DNA of 64,000 bases. Origin: Streptomyces sp. NRRL F-5126 (GTDB taxonomy: Bacteria; Actinomycetota; Actinomycetes; Streptomycetales; Streptomycetaceae). Position 1 is the stretch's first letter, and each line of letters begins with the position of its first letter. Of the stretch, positions 37,395 to 45,813 are shown piece by piece. Location of the stretch: positions 1 through 64,000 of the forward strand of contig NZ_JOFZ01000015.1 of the NCBI RefSeq assembly GCF_000721265.1, in the 5' to 3' direction. A model generated the notes under the pieces. The model did no database searches. It worked only from the letters and a program-made list of their open reading frames with translations, and had not been told where the DNA came from. A program made the position numbers and the translations under genes.

Positions 37395-37495
37395 GGATGC
37401 TGTCCTTGGGGCGTGTCGCCTTGTCTCGGGTCGACATCGGATCGGATCGATACGCAGAAACACCATCGTCCCACGGCAGGCGCCCCGCGACCGAT

Positions 37496-37525
37496 TTGGG
37501 CCGGTCATATCGGGGCTGCTAGCCT
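37496..37525 (+). promoter_or_regulatory. Candidate rpsT promoter
   Basis: TTGGGC (37496-37501), 18-base spacer, TAGCCT (37520-37525). The predicted start near 37532 gives a leader of about 68 bases before the rpsT GTG. Confidence 0.55.
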
Positions 37526-37599
37526 GAACAGCTGTGTCTCGTGCCTCGTGCGCGCGACGCTCACCGAAGAAGATCATCCGAACCTGCAAAGGCTCTTTC

Positions 37600-37866
37600 G
37601 TGGCGAACATCAAGTCCCAGATCAAGCGGAACAAGACGAACGAGAAGGCGCACCTGCGCAACAAGGCCGTCAAGTCCTCCCTGAAGACGGCGATCCGCAG
37701 GACCCGCGAGGCCGCGGCCGCCGGTGACGTGGAGAAGGCCACCGCCGCCGCCCGCCTCGCCGCGCGCGAGCTCGACAAGGCCGCGTCGAAGGGTGTCATC
37801 CACAAGAACGCCGCCGCCAACAAGAAGTCGGCGCTGGCCGCGACGGTGAACGGCATCCAGGGCTGA
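37600..37866 (+). CDS. rpsT: 30S ribosomal protein S20
   Basis: An 88-aa three-helix S20 with family blocks [20 protein letters not shown] and [16 protein letters not shown]. It binds 16S rRNA in 30S assembly. GTG at 37600 follows AAAGG with 7-base spacing; the frame is open 66 bases further upstream but that lies in the leader. It is monocistronic, divergent from lepA, and ends at a hairpin shared with holA. Confidence 0.97.
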   Translation: MANIKSQIKRNKTNEKAHLRNKAVKSSLKTAIRRTREAAAAGDVEKATAAARLAARELDKAASKGVIHKNAAANKKSALAATVNGIQG

Positions 37867-38006
37867 GCGCTCTCGCTCGTGCTTGACCCGATCGTCTGAT
37901 CGACGCCGGCGGGACCCGGCGGGCCCCTCTCTCCCGCCCCTGCCGGCACCCGGATCCGCGCACCGACTGCGTTCGCCACGCGGGTGCGGATCCACCGGAT
38001 GTACAC

Positions 38007-38042
38007 GTGAGGCCCCCAGCCACCCAAGGCCGGGGGCCTCAC
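38007..38042. terminator. Bidirectional terminator between rpsT and holA
   Basis: GTGAGGCCCCC and GGGGGCCTCAC form a perfect 11-bp stem between the convergent genes. A second, bulged inverted repeat built on GGATCCGC/GCGGATCC precedes it (about 37951-37999). Confidence 0.85.
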
Positions 38043-38090
38043 GCATGCACGGCGGCCGGCGGCCCGGTGGGCTCAGTAGCTCGGGCGGGC

Positions 38091-39086
38091 TCAGCGGCCC
38101 TGATGGGCCGGGCGGGCGGCTCGTGCGATCGTCACGACCGCCTTCTCCAGCGCGTACTCCGGGTCGTCACCGCCGCCCTTGACGCCCGCGTCCGCCTCGG
38201 CCACCGCACGCAGCGCGGTGGCGACACCGTCCGGCGTCCAGCCGCGCATCTGCCGGCGCACCCGGTCGATCTTCCACGGCGGCATGCCGAGCTCGCGCGC
38301 CAGGTCCGCCGGGCGGCCGCCGCGCGCTGAGGACAGCTTGCCGATGGCGCGCACGCCCTGCGCGAGCGCGCTGGTGATGAGTACGGGAGCCACGCCCGTC
38401 GACAGCGACCAGCGCAGCGCCTCAAGCGCCTCCGCCGCCCTGCCCTCGACCGCGCGGTCCGCGACGGTGAAGCTCGATGCCTCCGCGCGGCCCGTGTAGT
38501 AGCGGCCGACGACCGCCTCGTCGATCGTGCCCTCGACATCGGCGCAGAGCTGGGACGCCGCGCTCGCCAGCTCGCGCAGATCGCTGCCGATGGCGTCGAC
38601 CAGGGCCTGGCACGCCTCGGGCGTGGCCGAGCGGCCCAGGGCGCGGAATTCGGACCGTACGAAACCGAGCCGCTCCGCGGGCTTCGTCGTCTTCGGGCAG
38701 GCCACCTCGCGCGCCCCTGCCTTGCGGGCCGCGTCGAGGACGGCCTTGCCCTTGGCGCCGCCCGCGTGCAGCAGCACGAGCGTGATCTCCTCGACGGGCG
38801 CGCCGAAGTGGGCCTTGAGGTCCTTGACCGTCTCGGCGGACAGGTCCTGCGCGCCGCGCACGACGATGACCTTGCGCTCGGCGAACAGCGACGGGCTGGT
38901 CAACTCGGCGAGTGTGCCCGGCTGGAGCTGGTCCGACGTCAGGTCGCGCACGTCAGTGTCCTGATCGGCCGCGCGCGCCGCGGCGACGACCTGCTGCACG
39001 GCGCGGTCGAGCAGCAGGTCCTCCTGGCCCACGGCGAGGGTGAGGGGGGCGAGCGGGTCGTCGTCGCGTGCGTTCTTGGTGGCCAT
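38091..39086 (-). CDS. holA: DNA polymerase III subunit delta
   Basis: A 331-aa clamp-loader delta subunit that opens the beta clamp. N-terminal PLTLAVGQEDLLLDRAV, FAERKVIVVRGAQDLS and VLLHAGGAKGK, then the C-terminal helical DNA_pol3_delta_C region (LGMPPWKIDRVRRQMRGW). The ATG at 39086 (MATKNARDDD) fits the family; an ATG four codons upstream (39098) has GGTGGGG in front and is a real alternative. It is convergent with rpsT. Confidence 0.95.
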   Translation of the reverse strand: MATKNARDDDPLAPLTLAVGQEDLLLDRAVQQVVAAARAADQDTDVRDLTSDQLQPGTLAELTSPSLFAERKVIVVRGAQDLSAETVKDLKAHFGAPVEEITLVLLHAGGAKGKAVLDAARKAGAREVACPKTTKPAERLGFVRSEFRALGRSATPEACQALVDAIGSDLRELASAASQLCADVEGTIDEAVVGRYYTGRAEASSFTVADRAVEGRAAEALEALRWSLSTGVAPVLITSALAQGVRAIGKLSSARGGRPADLARELGMPPWKIDRVRRQMRGWTPDGVATALRAVAEADAGVKGGGDDPEYALEKAVVTIARAARPAHQGR

Positions 39087-39218
39087 CGCTGTCAGCATGG
39101 CACGCCCCACCGACAACGGGCCGCCGGGGCGGGTCCGGGTGTCCGGGCCGGCGCGGCTGTCTGCGAGGATCCCGAGTCCGGATGGCTACGCTGGATCCGC
39201 GAGCCGCAGGAGGTTGCG

Positions 39219-40115
39219 ATCTGTACGGGTGACGGGCACGGCCCCCGACGGTCCGAGCGGGAGGACCCGCTCGAAGCCGGATGGGAGAGGCACAGGCCCG
39301 CGGTATTCGGCGCGGCCTACCGGCTGCTCGGCAGCGTGGCAGACGCCGAGGACGTGACCCAGGATGTGTGGCTGCGGGCGGCAGGAGCCGATCTGCGGGG
39401 CATCGATGACCTGCGGGCCTGGCTGGTGACGGTGGCCGCGCGCCGGTCGTACGACATTCTCAAGAGCGCCCGTTTCCGTCGGGAGACCTATGTCGGGCCG
39501 TGGCTGCCGGAGCCGCTGCTGACCGGGCCGGACGCGTCGCAGCCGGTCCTCGTCGACGAGTCCGTCGGCTCGGCGATGCTCCTGATCATGGAGGAACTGT
39601 CCCCGCCGGAGAGGGTGGCCCTCGTCCTGCACGACGTCTTCGGTCTCGCGTTCGGCCGAATCGCCGAAGTGCTGGACGTCTCCGTGCCGGGTGCCCGGCA
39701 GCTCGCCTCCCGGGCGCGACGGCGGGTGGCCAAGGCGAAGCAGTCCATGCCGCAGGCGTCGAAGGCGGAACGCGAACGCGTCCTCGCGGTCTTCCGCGCT
39801 GCCTACGAGGCCGGGGACCTGGCCGGCCTGGTCAGGCTGCTGCACCCGGACGCCGTCTACGTCACCGACGGCGGCGACAAGGCCGCCGCGGCGCGCAAGC
39901 CCATCCACGGCGGCGAGCGCGTCGCCGAGGTGATGGTGCGTGTCGGCCGCCAGTGGCGTCCTGACCGCATCGACCTCGTCGAGGTCGGCGGCGAACTCTC
40001 CCTGGCGTTCCGCCGGGAGGGGCGTGTCTACTCCGTGGACACGCTGCAGATCGCGGACGGTCTGATCACCGCCTACCGCAGGGTCATCAACCCGGACAAG
40101 CTCTCCCACCTCTGA
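39219..40115 (+). CDS. ECF-type sigma factor with C-terminal SnoaL-like domain (SigJ group)
   Basis: About 298 aa. Region 2 (HRPAVFGAAYRLLGSVADAEDVTQDVWLR) is shown by AAYRLLGSVADAEDV and TQDVWLR; region 4 by LSPPERVALVLHDVFGL with FGRIAEVLDVSVPGARQLASR following. A SnoaL-like domain (about 185-298) follows, as in SigJ-type extracytoplasmic-function sigma factors. No ATG, GTG or TTG exists in this frame between 38766 and region 2. An excellent AGGAGG (39208-39213) sits 5 bases before an ATC at 39219, so either ATC is the start or the extreme 5' end carries a frameshift. It is followed by a hairpin and an oxidoreductase gene it might control. Confidence 0.82.
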   Translation: MCTGDGHGPRRSEREDPLEAGWERHRPAVFGAAYRLLGSVADAEDVTQDVWLRAAGADLRGIDDLRAWLVTVAARRSYDILKSARFRRETYVGPWLPEPLLTGPDASQPVLVDESVGSAMLLIMEELSPPERVALVLHDVFGLAFGRIAEVLDVSVPGARQLASRARRRVAKAKQSMPQASKAERERVLAVFRAAYEAGDLAGLVRLLHPDAVYVTDGGDKAAAARKPIHGGERVAEVMVRVGRQWRPDRIDLVEVGGELSLAFRREGRVYSVDTLQIADGLITAYRRVINPDKLSHL

Positions 40116-40134
40116 GCCGTCACGTCCCGGGGGG

Positions 40135-40173
40135 CTGCCTCGTCTCCCTGATGAGAATCGGAACGAGGCAGCG
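40135..40173 (+). terminator. Hairpin after the sigma factor gene
   Basis: GCTGCCTCGT and ACGAGGCAGC, a perfect 10-bp stem with a 19-base loop, 20 bases past the stop. Confidence 0.6.
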
Positions 40174-40338
40174 AGGCAGCCGAGGGAATGCGCGCCAGCA
40201 GGTGAGATCGATCAGGCGGAATGGCAAGGATCCATCTACCGCATCCCCCTACCGCATCTCCCCGGATCACGAGCCGCGACGAGGCTCGCGTGTGAAGGGT
40301 CGCGCATTCGGGTCGCCTCCTGACCGGAAAGGACATGT

Positions 40339-41259
40339 ATGCAAGCCGTTACCGTCCGCGACCGTGAGGCCGGTCTCGCCGGGTTGGCCCTGGCGGACCT
40401 GCCCTACCCCCACATGGCCGAGAACGACGTCGTCGTGCGGGTGCACGCGGCGGGCTTCACCCCCGGAGAGCTGGACTGGCCGGCCACGTGGACCGATCGT
40501 GCGGGCCGCGACCGGACGCCGAGCGTGCCCGGACACGAGTTCTCGGGTGTCGTCGAAGAGCTGGGGTTCGGCACGACCGGCGTGAGCGTCGGCCAGCGGG
40601 TGTTCGGCATGGCCGACTGGACCCGCAACGGCTCGCTCGCCGAATACGTCGCGGTGGAGGCCCGCAATATCGCACCGCTGCCTGCGGACATCGACCACAC
40701 CCTGGCCGCCGCCCTGCCGATCTCCGGGCTGACCGCCTGGCAGGGACTGTTCGACCACGGCCGCCTGGGCACGGGCCAGACCGTCCTGATCCACGGCGCC
40801 GGGGGCGGCGTCGGCTCGATCGCGGTACAACTCGCCCGCGAGGCCGGCGCCCGTGTCATCGGCACCGGCCGGTCCGCCGATCGGGACAGGGCGCTCGCAC
40901 TGGGCGTCGACACCTTCCTGGACCTGGGCACGGAGAAGCTGGAGGACGCCGGCCAGGCCGACGTCGTGTTCGATGTGATCGGCGGAGACATTCTCGACCG
41001 ATCGGCCGCTCTGGTCCGGGCCGGCGGCACGCTCGTCACCATCGCCATGCCGCCGAACGTTCGGCCCGAGGACGGCCGGGCGGTCTTCTTCGTCGTCGAA
41101 CCCGACCGTGCCCGGCTCGCCGACCTCGTCCGGCGCGTGAGGGACGGCCGGATCAAGCCGGTCGTCGGCTCCGTACGGCCGCTCGCCGAAGCACCCGCCG
41201 CGTTCACCCCCGCCACGCGCACCCCGGGCAAGGCGATCATCCGCGTCACGGAAGGCTGA
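40339..41259 (+). CDS. NADP-dependent quinone-type oxidoreductase (MDR superfamily, no structural zinc)
   Basis: A 306-aa medium-chain reductase. GroES-like N-terminal domain with VPGHEFSGVV, then a Rossmann domain with HGAGGGVGSIAVQLA (about 154-168), the NADPH-type GTGRS and a C-terminal PLAEAPAAF helix. The Cys ligands of zinc alcohol dehydrogenases are absent, so it is in the quinone reductase/zeta-crystallin branch. The ATG at 40339 follows GGAAAGGA. It is flanked by a sigma factor upstream and an XRE-cupin regulator downstream. Confidence 0.9.
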   Translation: MQAVTVRDREAGLAGLALADLPYPHMAENDVVVRVHAAGFTPGELDWPATWTDRAGRDRTPSVPGHEFSGVVEELGFGTTGVSVGQRVFGMADWTRNGSLAEYVAVEARNIAPLPADIDHTLAAALPISGLTAWQGLFDHGRLGTGQTVLIHGAGGGVGSIAVQLAREAGARVIGTGRSADRDRALALGVDTFLDLGTEKLEDAGQADVVFDVIGGDILDRSAALVRAGGTLVTIAMPPNVRPEDGRAVFFVVEPDRARLADLVRRVRDGRIKPVVGSVRPLAEAPAAFTPATRTPGKAIIRVTEG

Positions 41260-41266
41260 ACCGGAG

Positions 41267-41300
41267 ACCACCGGTGATCGGAGCACGGATCACCGGTGGT
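41267..41300. terminator. 13-bp inverted repeat between oxidoreductase and XRE-cupin genes
   Basis: ACCACCGGTGATC and GATCACCGGTGGT are perfect arms around an 8-base loop, 7 bases after the oxidoreductase stop and 40 bases before the regulator ATG. It may be a terminator or the regulator operator. Confidence 0.6.
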
Positions 41301-41339
41301 CCGCCGACCGCATTGCGGGAAAGGCATACAGTACTGCCC

Positions 41340-41957
41340 ATGACGCAAGAAAATGCGGATCTTGACAGCCTCGTACGCAAACGGATCCGGGCCCTGCGGG
41401 TCGCCCAGGGCTGGTCCCTGGAAGAACTGGCCGGCCGCGCCAATATGAGCCAGTCCTCGCTCAGCCGCATCGAGAACGGCCGGCGCCGCCTCGCGCTGGA
41501 TCAGCTCGTGACCCTCGCCCGCGCCCTGGACACATCGCTCGACCAGCTCGTGGAGAACGCCTCCGACGATGTCGTCACCAGCCCGGTGATCGACGGCGTT
41601 CACGGCCTGATGCGGTGGGCCGTCAAGGGTGACCCCGGCGTCAGCGTGATGCGCCGGCGGATGACCGACCCGCCGCCGGACGACCCCGCCCGCATGCGCG
41701 CCCATCCCGGCCGCGAATGGCTGGTGGTCCTGTCGGGCACCGCCGTCCTCATGCTCGGCCACAGCCGGATCCGCGTCGAGACCAACCAGGCCGCGGAGTT
41801 CCCCACGATGATGCCGCACGCGATCGGCGCCGAGCGCGGGCCGTGCGAGATCATGGGCATCTTCGACCGCGATGCCCGCCGAGGCCACCAGCAAGAGGCC
41901 CGCGAGGCCGCGGACGGCGCCGGCGACCGCGGGGACGGTCGCGAGCCGCGCGAGTGA
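41340..41957 (+). CDS. XRE-family regulator with C-terminal cupin
   Basis: A 205-aa protein. HTH (about 14-68) with LRVAQGWSLEELAGRANMSQ and SSLSRIENGRR; a cupin barrel (about 100-180) has the pattern HPGREWLVVLSGTAVLM and ends FPTMMPHAIGAE, giving candidate metal-ligand His residues. The last 25 residues are charged and low-complexity. The ATG at 41340 lies 40 bases after a perfect 13-bp inverted repeat. It probably senses a small ligand and controls itself and perhaps the upstream oxidoreductase. Confidence 0.87.
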   Translation: MTQENADLDSLVRKRIRALRVAQGWSLEELAGRANMSQSSLSRIENGRRRLALDQLVTLARALDTSLDQLVENASDDVVTSPVIDGVHGLMRWAVKGDPGVSVMRRRMTDPPPDDPARMRAHPGREWLVVLSGTAVLMLGHSRIRVETNQAAEFPTMMPHAIGAERGPCEIMGIFDRDARRGHQQEAREAADGAGDRGDGREPRE

Positions 41958-41986
41958 CGAACGCCGCCGAGCGCGATGCCGCTCGG

Positions 41987-42232
41987 CTAGGGCGCCTCGA
42001 CCCAGCCGTCCCAGGCCGCGGCGTACGCCTCCAGTTCGGCCCGGTCGATGCGGCCCTCGGGGTCGGCCACGACGACGAGCCACTGCGCGTCCTCGGCGTC
42101 GTCCTCGCCGGCCAGGGCGTCGCGTACGACCTGCGGTTCCCGGGTGGTGCCGAAGCGGTCCGCCAGCTGCTCAGCCGCCTCGTCGGCCGACTCGCGGTCG
42201 GGCAGCACCAGCAGGTGTGTCACGTCGTCCAT
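41987..42232 (-). CDS. Small acidic conserved hypothetical protein
   Basis: An 81-aa acidic protein (MDDVTHLLVLPDRES...), predicted alpha/beta with a ferredoxin-like beta-alpha-beta feel: THLLVLPD, a helix ESADEAAEQLADRFG, then WLVVVADPEG and a C-terminal helix. It may resemble RraB-type RNase E inhibitor domains, which is only an impression. ATG at 42232, with GGGAGCGCGGGG upstream. It lies downstream of the YceI gene on the same strand with a 46-base gap. Confidence 0.7.
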   Translation of the reverse strand: MDDVTHLLVLPDRESADEAAEQLADRFGTTREPQVVRDALAGEDDAEDAQWLVVVADPEGRIDRAELEAYAAAWDGWVEAP

Positions 42233-42278
42233 GTGCCGTGCCCCGCGCTCCCGTCCGCCGGGCCGTCCCGCCCGTCCC

Positions 42279-43178
42279 CTACTTGAACTGCAGCTCGGTG
42301 CCCTTGGGCACGATCTGGATCTCCAGCTCGACCTTGATGCTCGAACCGACGGCGGCGATACCACGGGCCAGCATGGTCTGCCAGTTGATGGTGTAGTCCT
42401 CGCGGTGCAGCTCCGCGGTGGCGCGCACGGCCGCGCGCGTCTCGTTCTCCATGCCGACGCGGACACCGCCGTACACGGCGTCGAGGGTGACCGTGCGGGT
42501 GACGCCGTGCAGCGTCAGGGCGCCGGTGATGAGCCAGTTGTCGCCGCCGCGGTGCTGGAAGCGGTCGCTGTAGAACTCCATCGTCGGGTAGTTCTCGACG
42601 TCGAGGAAGTCCCCCGAGCGCAGGTGGTCGTCGCGCATCCGCACGTTGGTGTCGATCGACGAGGCGTCGATGACGACGTGCATCGCCGAGTCCTCCATCG
42701 ACTCGCCGATGCGTATCGCGCCGGCGAAGTTGTCGAACCGGCCGTAGACGCGGGCGAGTCCGATGTGCCGTGCCACGAAGCCGACGCGCGAGTGGGCCGG
42801 TTCGATCTCCCAGTCGCCGGGCGTGGGCTGAGGCTGCGGCGGCGCGTCCTGCAGCGTGATGTCCCCGAGCGACGCCAGCTGGACGTCCTCGGTGATCGAC
42901 GCGCTCGCCCGGTAGGGGCTGTAGCTGTCGGCGGTGATGGCGAGCCGGTACTCGCCCTTGGGCACCATGGCCGTCACGCCGCCGAACGGGTCGGTCTCGC
43001 CGCTGACGACCTTGCGGCCCCCGGCGTCGGTGACCGTGAACTCGGCGTTCACGACGGGCTCGCGCACGGGGCTGAGGACACGGCAGGTCAGCAGCCCGGC
43101 TCCCGGTGGCACCGAGAGTCCCGAGAACGGGTTCTTCTGGTCCGCGGACGTCCGCCGGCCGAACAAGCGGCTGATCAT
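42279..43178 (-). CDS. YceI-family protein with N-terminal carboxypeptidase-regulatory-like domain
   Basis: A 299-aa protein. N-terminal beta-sandwich (about 28-110) typical of CarbopepD_reg-like folds (TVTDAGGRKVVSGETDPFGG, MVPKGEYRLAITADSY); a Pro/Gln linker; then a YceI lipocalin-like domain (about 118-297) with WEIEPAHSRVGFVARHIG, VYGRFDNFAG, YPTMEF and LTLHGVTRTVTL. YceI domains bind isoprenoid-type lipids. There is no signal peptide, so this form seems cytoplasmic. ATG at 43178 with AGGGG upstream. It follows comEC on the same strand across a hairpin-containing gap. Confidence 0.88.
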   Translation of the reverse strand: MISRLFGRRTSADQKNPFSGLSVPPGAGLLTCRVLSPVREPVVNAEFTVTDAGGRKVVSGETDPFGGVTAMVPKGEYRLAITADSYSPYRASASITEDVQLASLGDITLQDAPPQPQPTPGDWEIEPAHSRVGFVARHIGLARVYGRFDNFAGAIRIGESMEDSAMHVVIDASSIDTNVRMRDDHLRSGDFLDVENYPTMEFYSDRFQHRGGDNWLITGALTLHGVTRTVTLDAVYGGVRVGMENETRAAVRATAELHREDYTINWQTMLARGIAAVGSSIKVELEIQIVPKGTELQFK

Positions 43179-43207
43179 GTCGTGATACCCCTGGGCTCTT
43201 GACTGGC

Positions 43208-43230
43208 CAGGAGCCCGCCCACGGCTCCTG
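43208..43230. terminator. Hairpin in the comEC-YceI gap
   Basis: CAGGAGCC and GGCTCCTG around 7 bases; either a second comEC terminator or part of the YceI leader. Confidence 0.4.
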
Positions 43231-43312
43231 AACGAATAGGCATTCGATCACTGTTGTGCTGTACCGGGCAAACCCGGCGGCAGGAACGGAAGCCCGTCGT
43301 TCGGTTTCCCGT

Positions 43313-43354
43313 CCGGCCGATGATGGCAGACGCGTCCTTCATCCCGTCGGCCGG
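43313..43354 (-). terminator. Inverted repeat overlapping the comEC stop
   Basis: CCGGCCGA (43313-43320) and TCGGCCGG (43347-43354) bracket the comEC stop codon at 43339-43341. Confidence 0.4.
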
Positions 43355-45813
43355 TCCGCTGTCCGGGACACCGCGCGCAGCGTCCTCCCGCTTCCCGTGA
43401 CGGCGATCTCGCCGTCCTTGTCGGTCCGCAGAACCGTCGCGCCCCAGGCCCGCAGCGCACCCACCGTACGCGGTGACGGATGCCCGTACGGGTTGCCCGT
43501 GCCGCACGAGATCAGCGCGAGACGCGGGCTCAGCACGCGCATCAGACGCGCGTCCTGGTGGGCGGAGCCGTGGTGGGCGACTTTCAGGACGTCCACACGC
43601 GGCAGAGCGGGGTACGACCTCAGCAGCGCCCGCTGCGCGAACGGCTCGAGGTCTCCAGGCAGCAGCAGCGTGGGGCCGCGATCGACGGTCACCAGCATGG
43701 TGACGCTGGAGTCGTTGGGCTCCTCCGTCACGGGCCCAGGACCGGCGCGCGGCCAGAGCACCCGCCAGGACAGCGGCCCCACCTCGCGCCGCTCCCCGGC
43801 CACCGCGGGCGCCACCGGCACCCCGGCCGCGGCCGCCGTGCGCCGGACGAACGCCGCCTCACCCGCGGGCTCGTAAAACGTCGTCGTCTCGATCTGCCCG
43901 ACGGAGCGCCCGTGCAACACCCCGGGCAGCCCGGTCACATGGTCGGCGTGGAAGTGGGTGAGTACCAGCAGCGGAATCCGCTCCACCCCGAGTTGCCGCA
44001 GGCAGCGATCCACGAGCGCCGCGTCGGGGCCCGCGTCCACGACGACGGCGCTGCCCGGCCCGGCGGCGAGTACCGTCGCGTCCCCCTGGCCCACGTCGCA
44101 CATCGCGTAGGACCAGCCGGGCGGCGGCCAGCCCGTCACGAGCCGGGTGACCGCCGGCGGCCGAAGCAGCGCCAGGAGCAGCAGCACCGCGCACACCGCC
44201 GCCGTCCAGGGCCGGTGCCTGAGCCCGCGCGCCACCAGCAGCAGCGCGACCGTCACCCCGGCCAGCAGCGCACCACTCGCCCAGCCGCCCGGCCACGCCA
44301 GCTGCGCGCCGGGCAGCGCGGCCCCGGCTCGTGCGACCCCGGCGATCCAGCCGGCGGGCCACCCCGCGCACCGGGCCAGCACGTGGGCGAGCGGCATCGC
44401 GACGGGCGCGGTGGCCAGGGCCGCGAACCCCAGCACCGTCGCGGACGCCACGGCCGGCTCGGCCGCGAGGTTGCACGGCACCGCCACCAGGCCGACGCGT
44501 GCGGCGAACACCGCGACCACCGGAGCGCACACGGCCTGCGCGGCGCCTGCCGCCGCGAGCACCTCCGCGAGCCGCTCCGGCACGCCGCGCCGCACGAGCG
44601 CGGCGCTCCACCGCGGCCCGATCGTCAGCAGCGCACCCGTGGCCAGCACCGACAGCGCGAAGCCGTAGCTGCGCGCCAGCCACGGGTCGTACAGCACGAG
44701 TGCCAGTACGGCCGCGGCCAGCGCCGGGATCAGCGACCTGCGCCGGCCGGTGGCGATGGCGAGCAGCGTCACAAGACCGCAGGCGGCGGCCCGCAGCACG
44801 CTCGGGTCCGGACGGCAGACCACGACGAACGCCAGGGCCACCGCCCCGCCGAGCAGTGCCGTCACCCGCAGGGGGATGCCCAACCGGGCGGCGAGGCCCC
44901 GTCTTTCCGCCCGCAGCGCGAGCGCGGGCGGGCCGATGAGCAGCGACAGCACAAGGCTGAGGTTGCTTCCCGAGACGGCGGTGAGGTGCGTGAGGTCGGT
45001 GGCTTGGAACGCGGCGTCGAGTTCCGCCGTGATCCTTGAGGTGTCGCCGACCACCAGTCCTGGCAGCAGCGCACGCGCGTCGGACGGGAGCGGGGCCGTG
45101 GCCTTCCTGAGCCCGGCCCGCAGTCCGCCCGCGGTGCGTTGCGCCCAGGTCGGCCGCCCGGCCACGGCCGGCGGCGCCCCCGAGCGCGCGGGCCTCAGGA
45201 TCGCCGCATGGGTGGCGTCGTCCGGGAACGGCGGCTCGAACCGCGCCGTGAGGCGCAGCCGTGTCGACGGCAGCAGCCGCTGCCATGCCGCCGTGTGGCC
45301 GCCGGGCGTCACGAACACGAGGACGGGCGTGGCGACCTCGACGGCGGGCCCGGCGCGCGGGGACACCTTGACGACGCGCGCGTCGAACATCAGCGACGCG
45401 GCCGCCAGATGGTCGCCCGTGACCTTCTGCCGCACCGGCCGCGGGTCGGACGAGACGGTCACCTCGACGGCGGCGCTCCCGTAGCGCTCCGCGAGGGCGG
45501 GCACCGGCCCGCGGTGGACGTCCGCCGCGTGCAGTCCCGCCGACACCGCGCCCGCCGCCGCGCAGCAGAGCACGGCCACGAGTACGGGACACCAGGTGCG
45601 GGAGCGCCGGGCCCAGAGCGCAGCCGCCGCCGCGAGGCAGCCGGCCACGGCGGCGGCCGTCCAGCGCGCCGGCAGGCCGACGGCGAGGGCAGCAGCTCCC
45701 CATGCGGCGAGCGCGGGCGGCACGAGCCGCGCGTCGGCCGGGCCCTCGCCGAGGCGATCGAGGCGGCCGGGACCCTGCCCGTCCGCTGCGGTCGGGCCCT
45801 CGCGACGCTTCAC
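43339..45813 (-). CDS. comEC: ComEC/Rec2-family DNA channel and MBL protein
   Basis: An 824-aa polytopic protein. N-terminal helices and DUF4131-like soluble part (about 30-250), the competence membrane domain with TDLTHLTAVSGSNLSLVLSLL (shown by HLTAVSGSNLSLV, about 275-290) and many transmembrane segments to about 560, then a metallo-beta-lactamase domain with LTHFHADHVTGLPG, EPNDSSVTMLV, LLPGDLEP and KVAHHGSAHQD. It forms the inner-membrane channel for single-stranded DNA uptake in competent bacteria; its role in streptomycetes is unclear. GTG start overlaps the comEA TGA (GTGA), so translation is coupled. Confidence 0.93.
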   Translation of the reverse strand: MKRREGPTAADGQGPGRLDRLGEGPADARLVPPALAAWGAAALAVGLPARWTAAAVAGCLAAAAALWARRSRTWCPVLVAVLCCAAAGAVSAGLHAADVHRGPVPALAERYGSAAVEVTVSSDPRPVRQKVTGDHLAAASLMFDARVVKVSPRAGPAVEVATPVLVFVTPGGHTAAWQRLLPSTRLRLTARFEPPFPDDATHAAILRPARSGAPPAVAGRPTWAQRTAGGLRAGLRKATAPLPSDARALLPGLVVGDTSRITAELDAAFQATDLTHLTAVSGSNLSLVLSLLIGPPALALRAERRGLAARLGIPLRVTALLGGAVALAFVVVCRPDPSVLRAAACGLVTLLAIATGRRRSLIPALAAAVLALVLYDPWLARSYGFALSVLATGALLTIGPRWSAALVRRGVPERLAEVLAAAGAAQAVCAPVVAVFAARVGLVAVPCNLAAEPAVASATVLGFAALATAPVAMPLAHVLARCAGWPAGWIAGVARAGAALPGAQLAWPGGWASGALLAGVTVALLLVARGLRHRPWTAAVCAVLLLLALLRPPAVTRLVTGWPPPGWSYAMCDVGQGDATVLAAGPGSAVVVDAGPDAALVDRCLRQLGVERIPLLVLTHFHADHVTGLPGVLHGRSVGQIETTTFYEPAGEAAFVRRTAAAAGVPVAPAVAGERREVGPLSWRVLWPRAGPGPVTEEPNDSSVTMLVTVDRGPTLLLPGDLEPFAQRALLRSYPALPRVDVLKVAHHGSAHQDARLMRVLSPRLALISCGTGNPYGHPSPRTVGALRAWGATVLRTDKDGEIAVTGSGRTLRAVSRTADRPTG

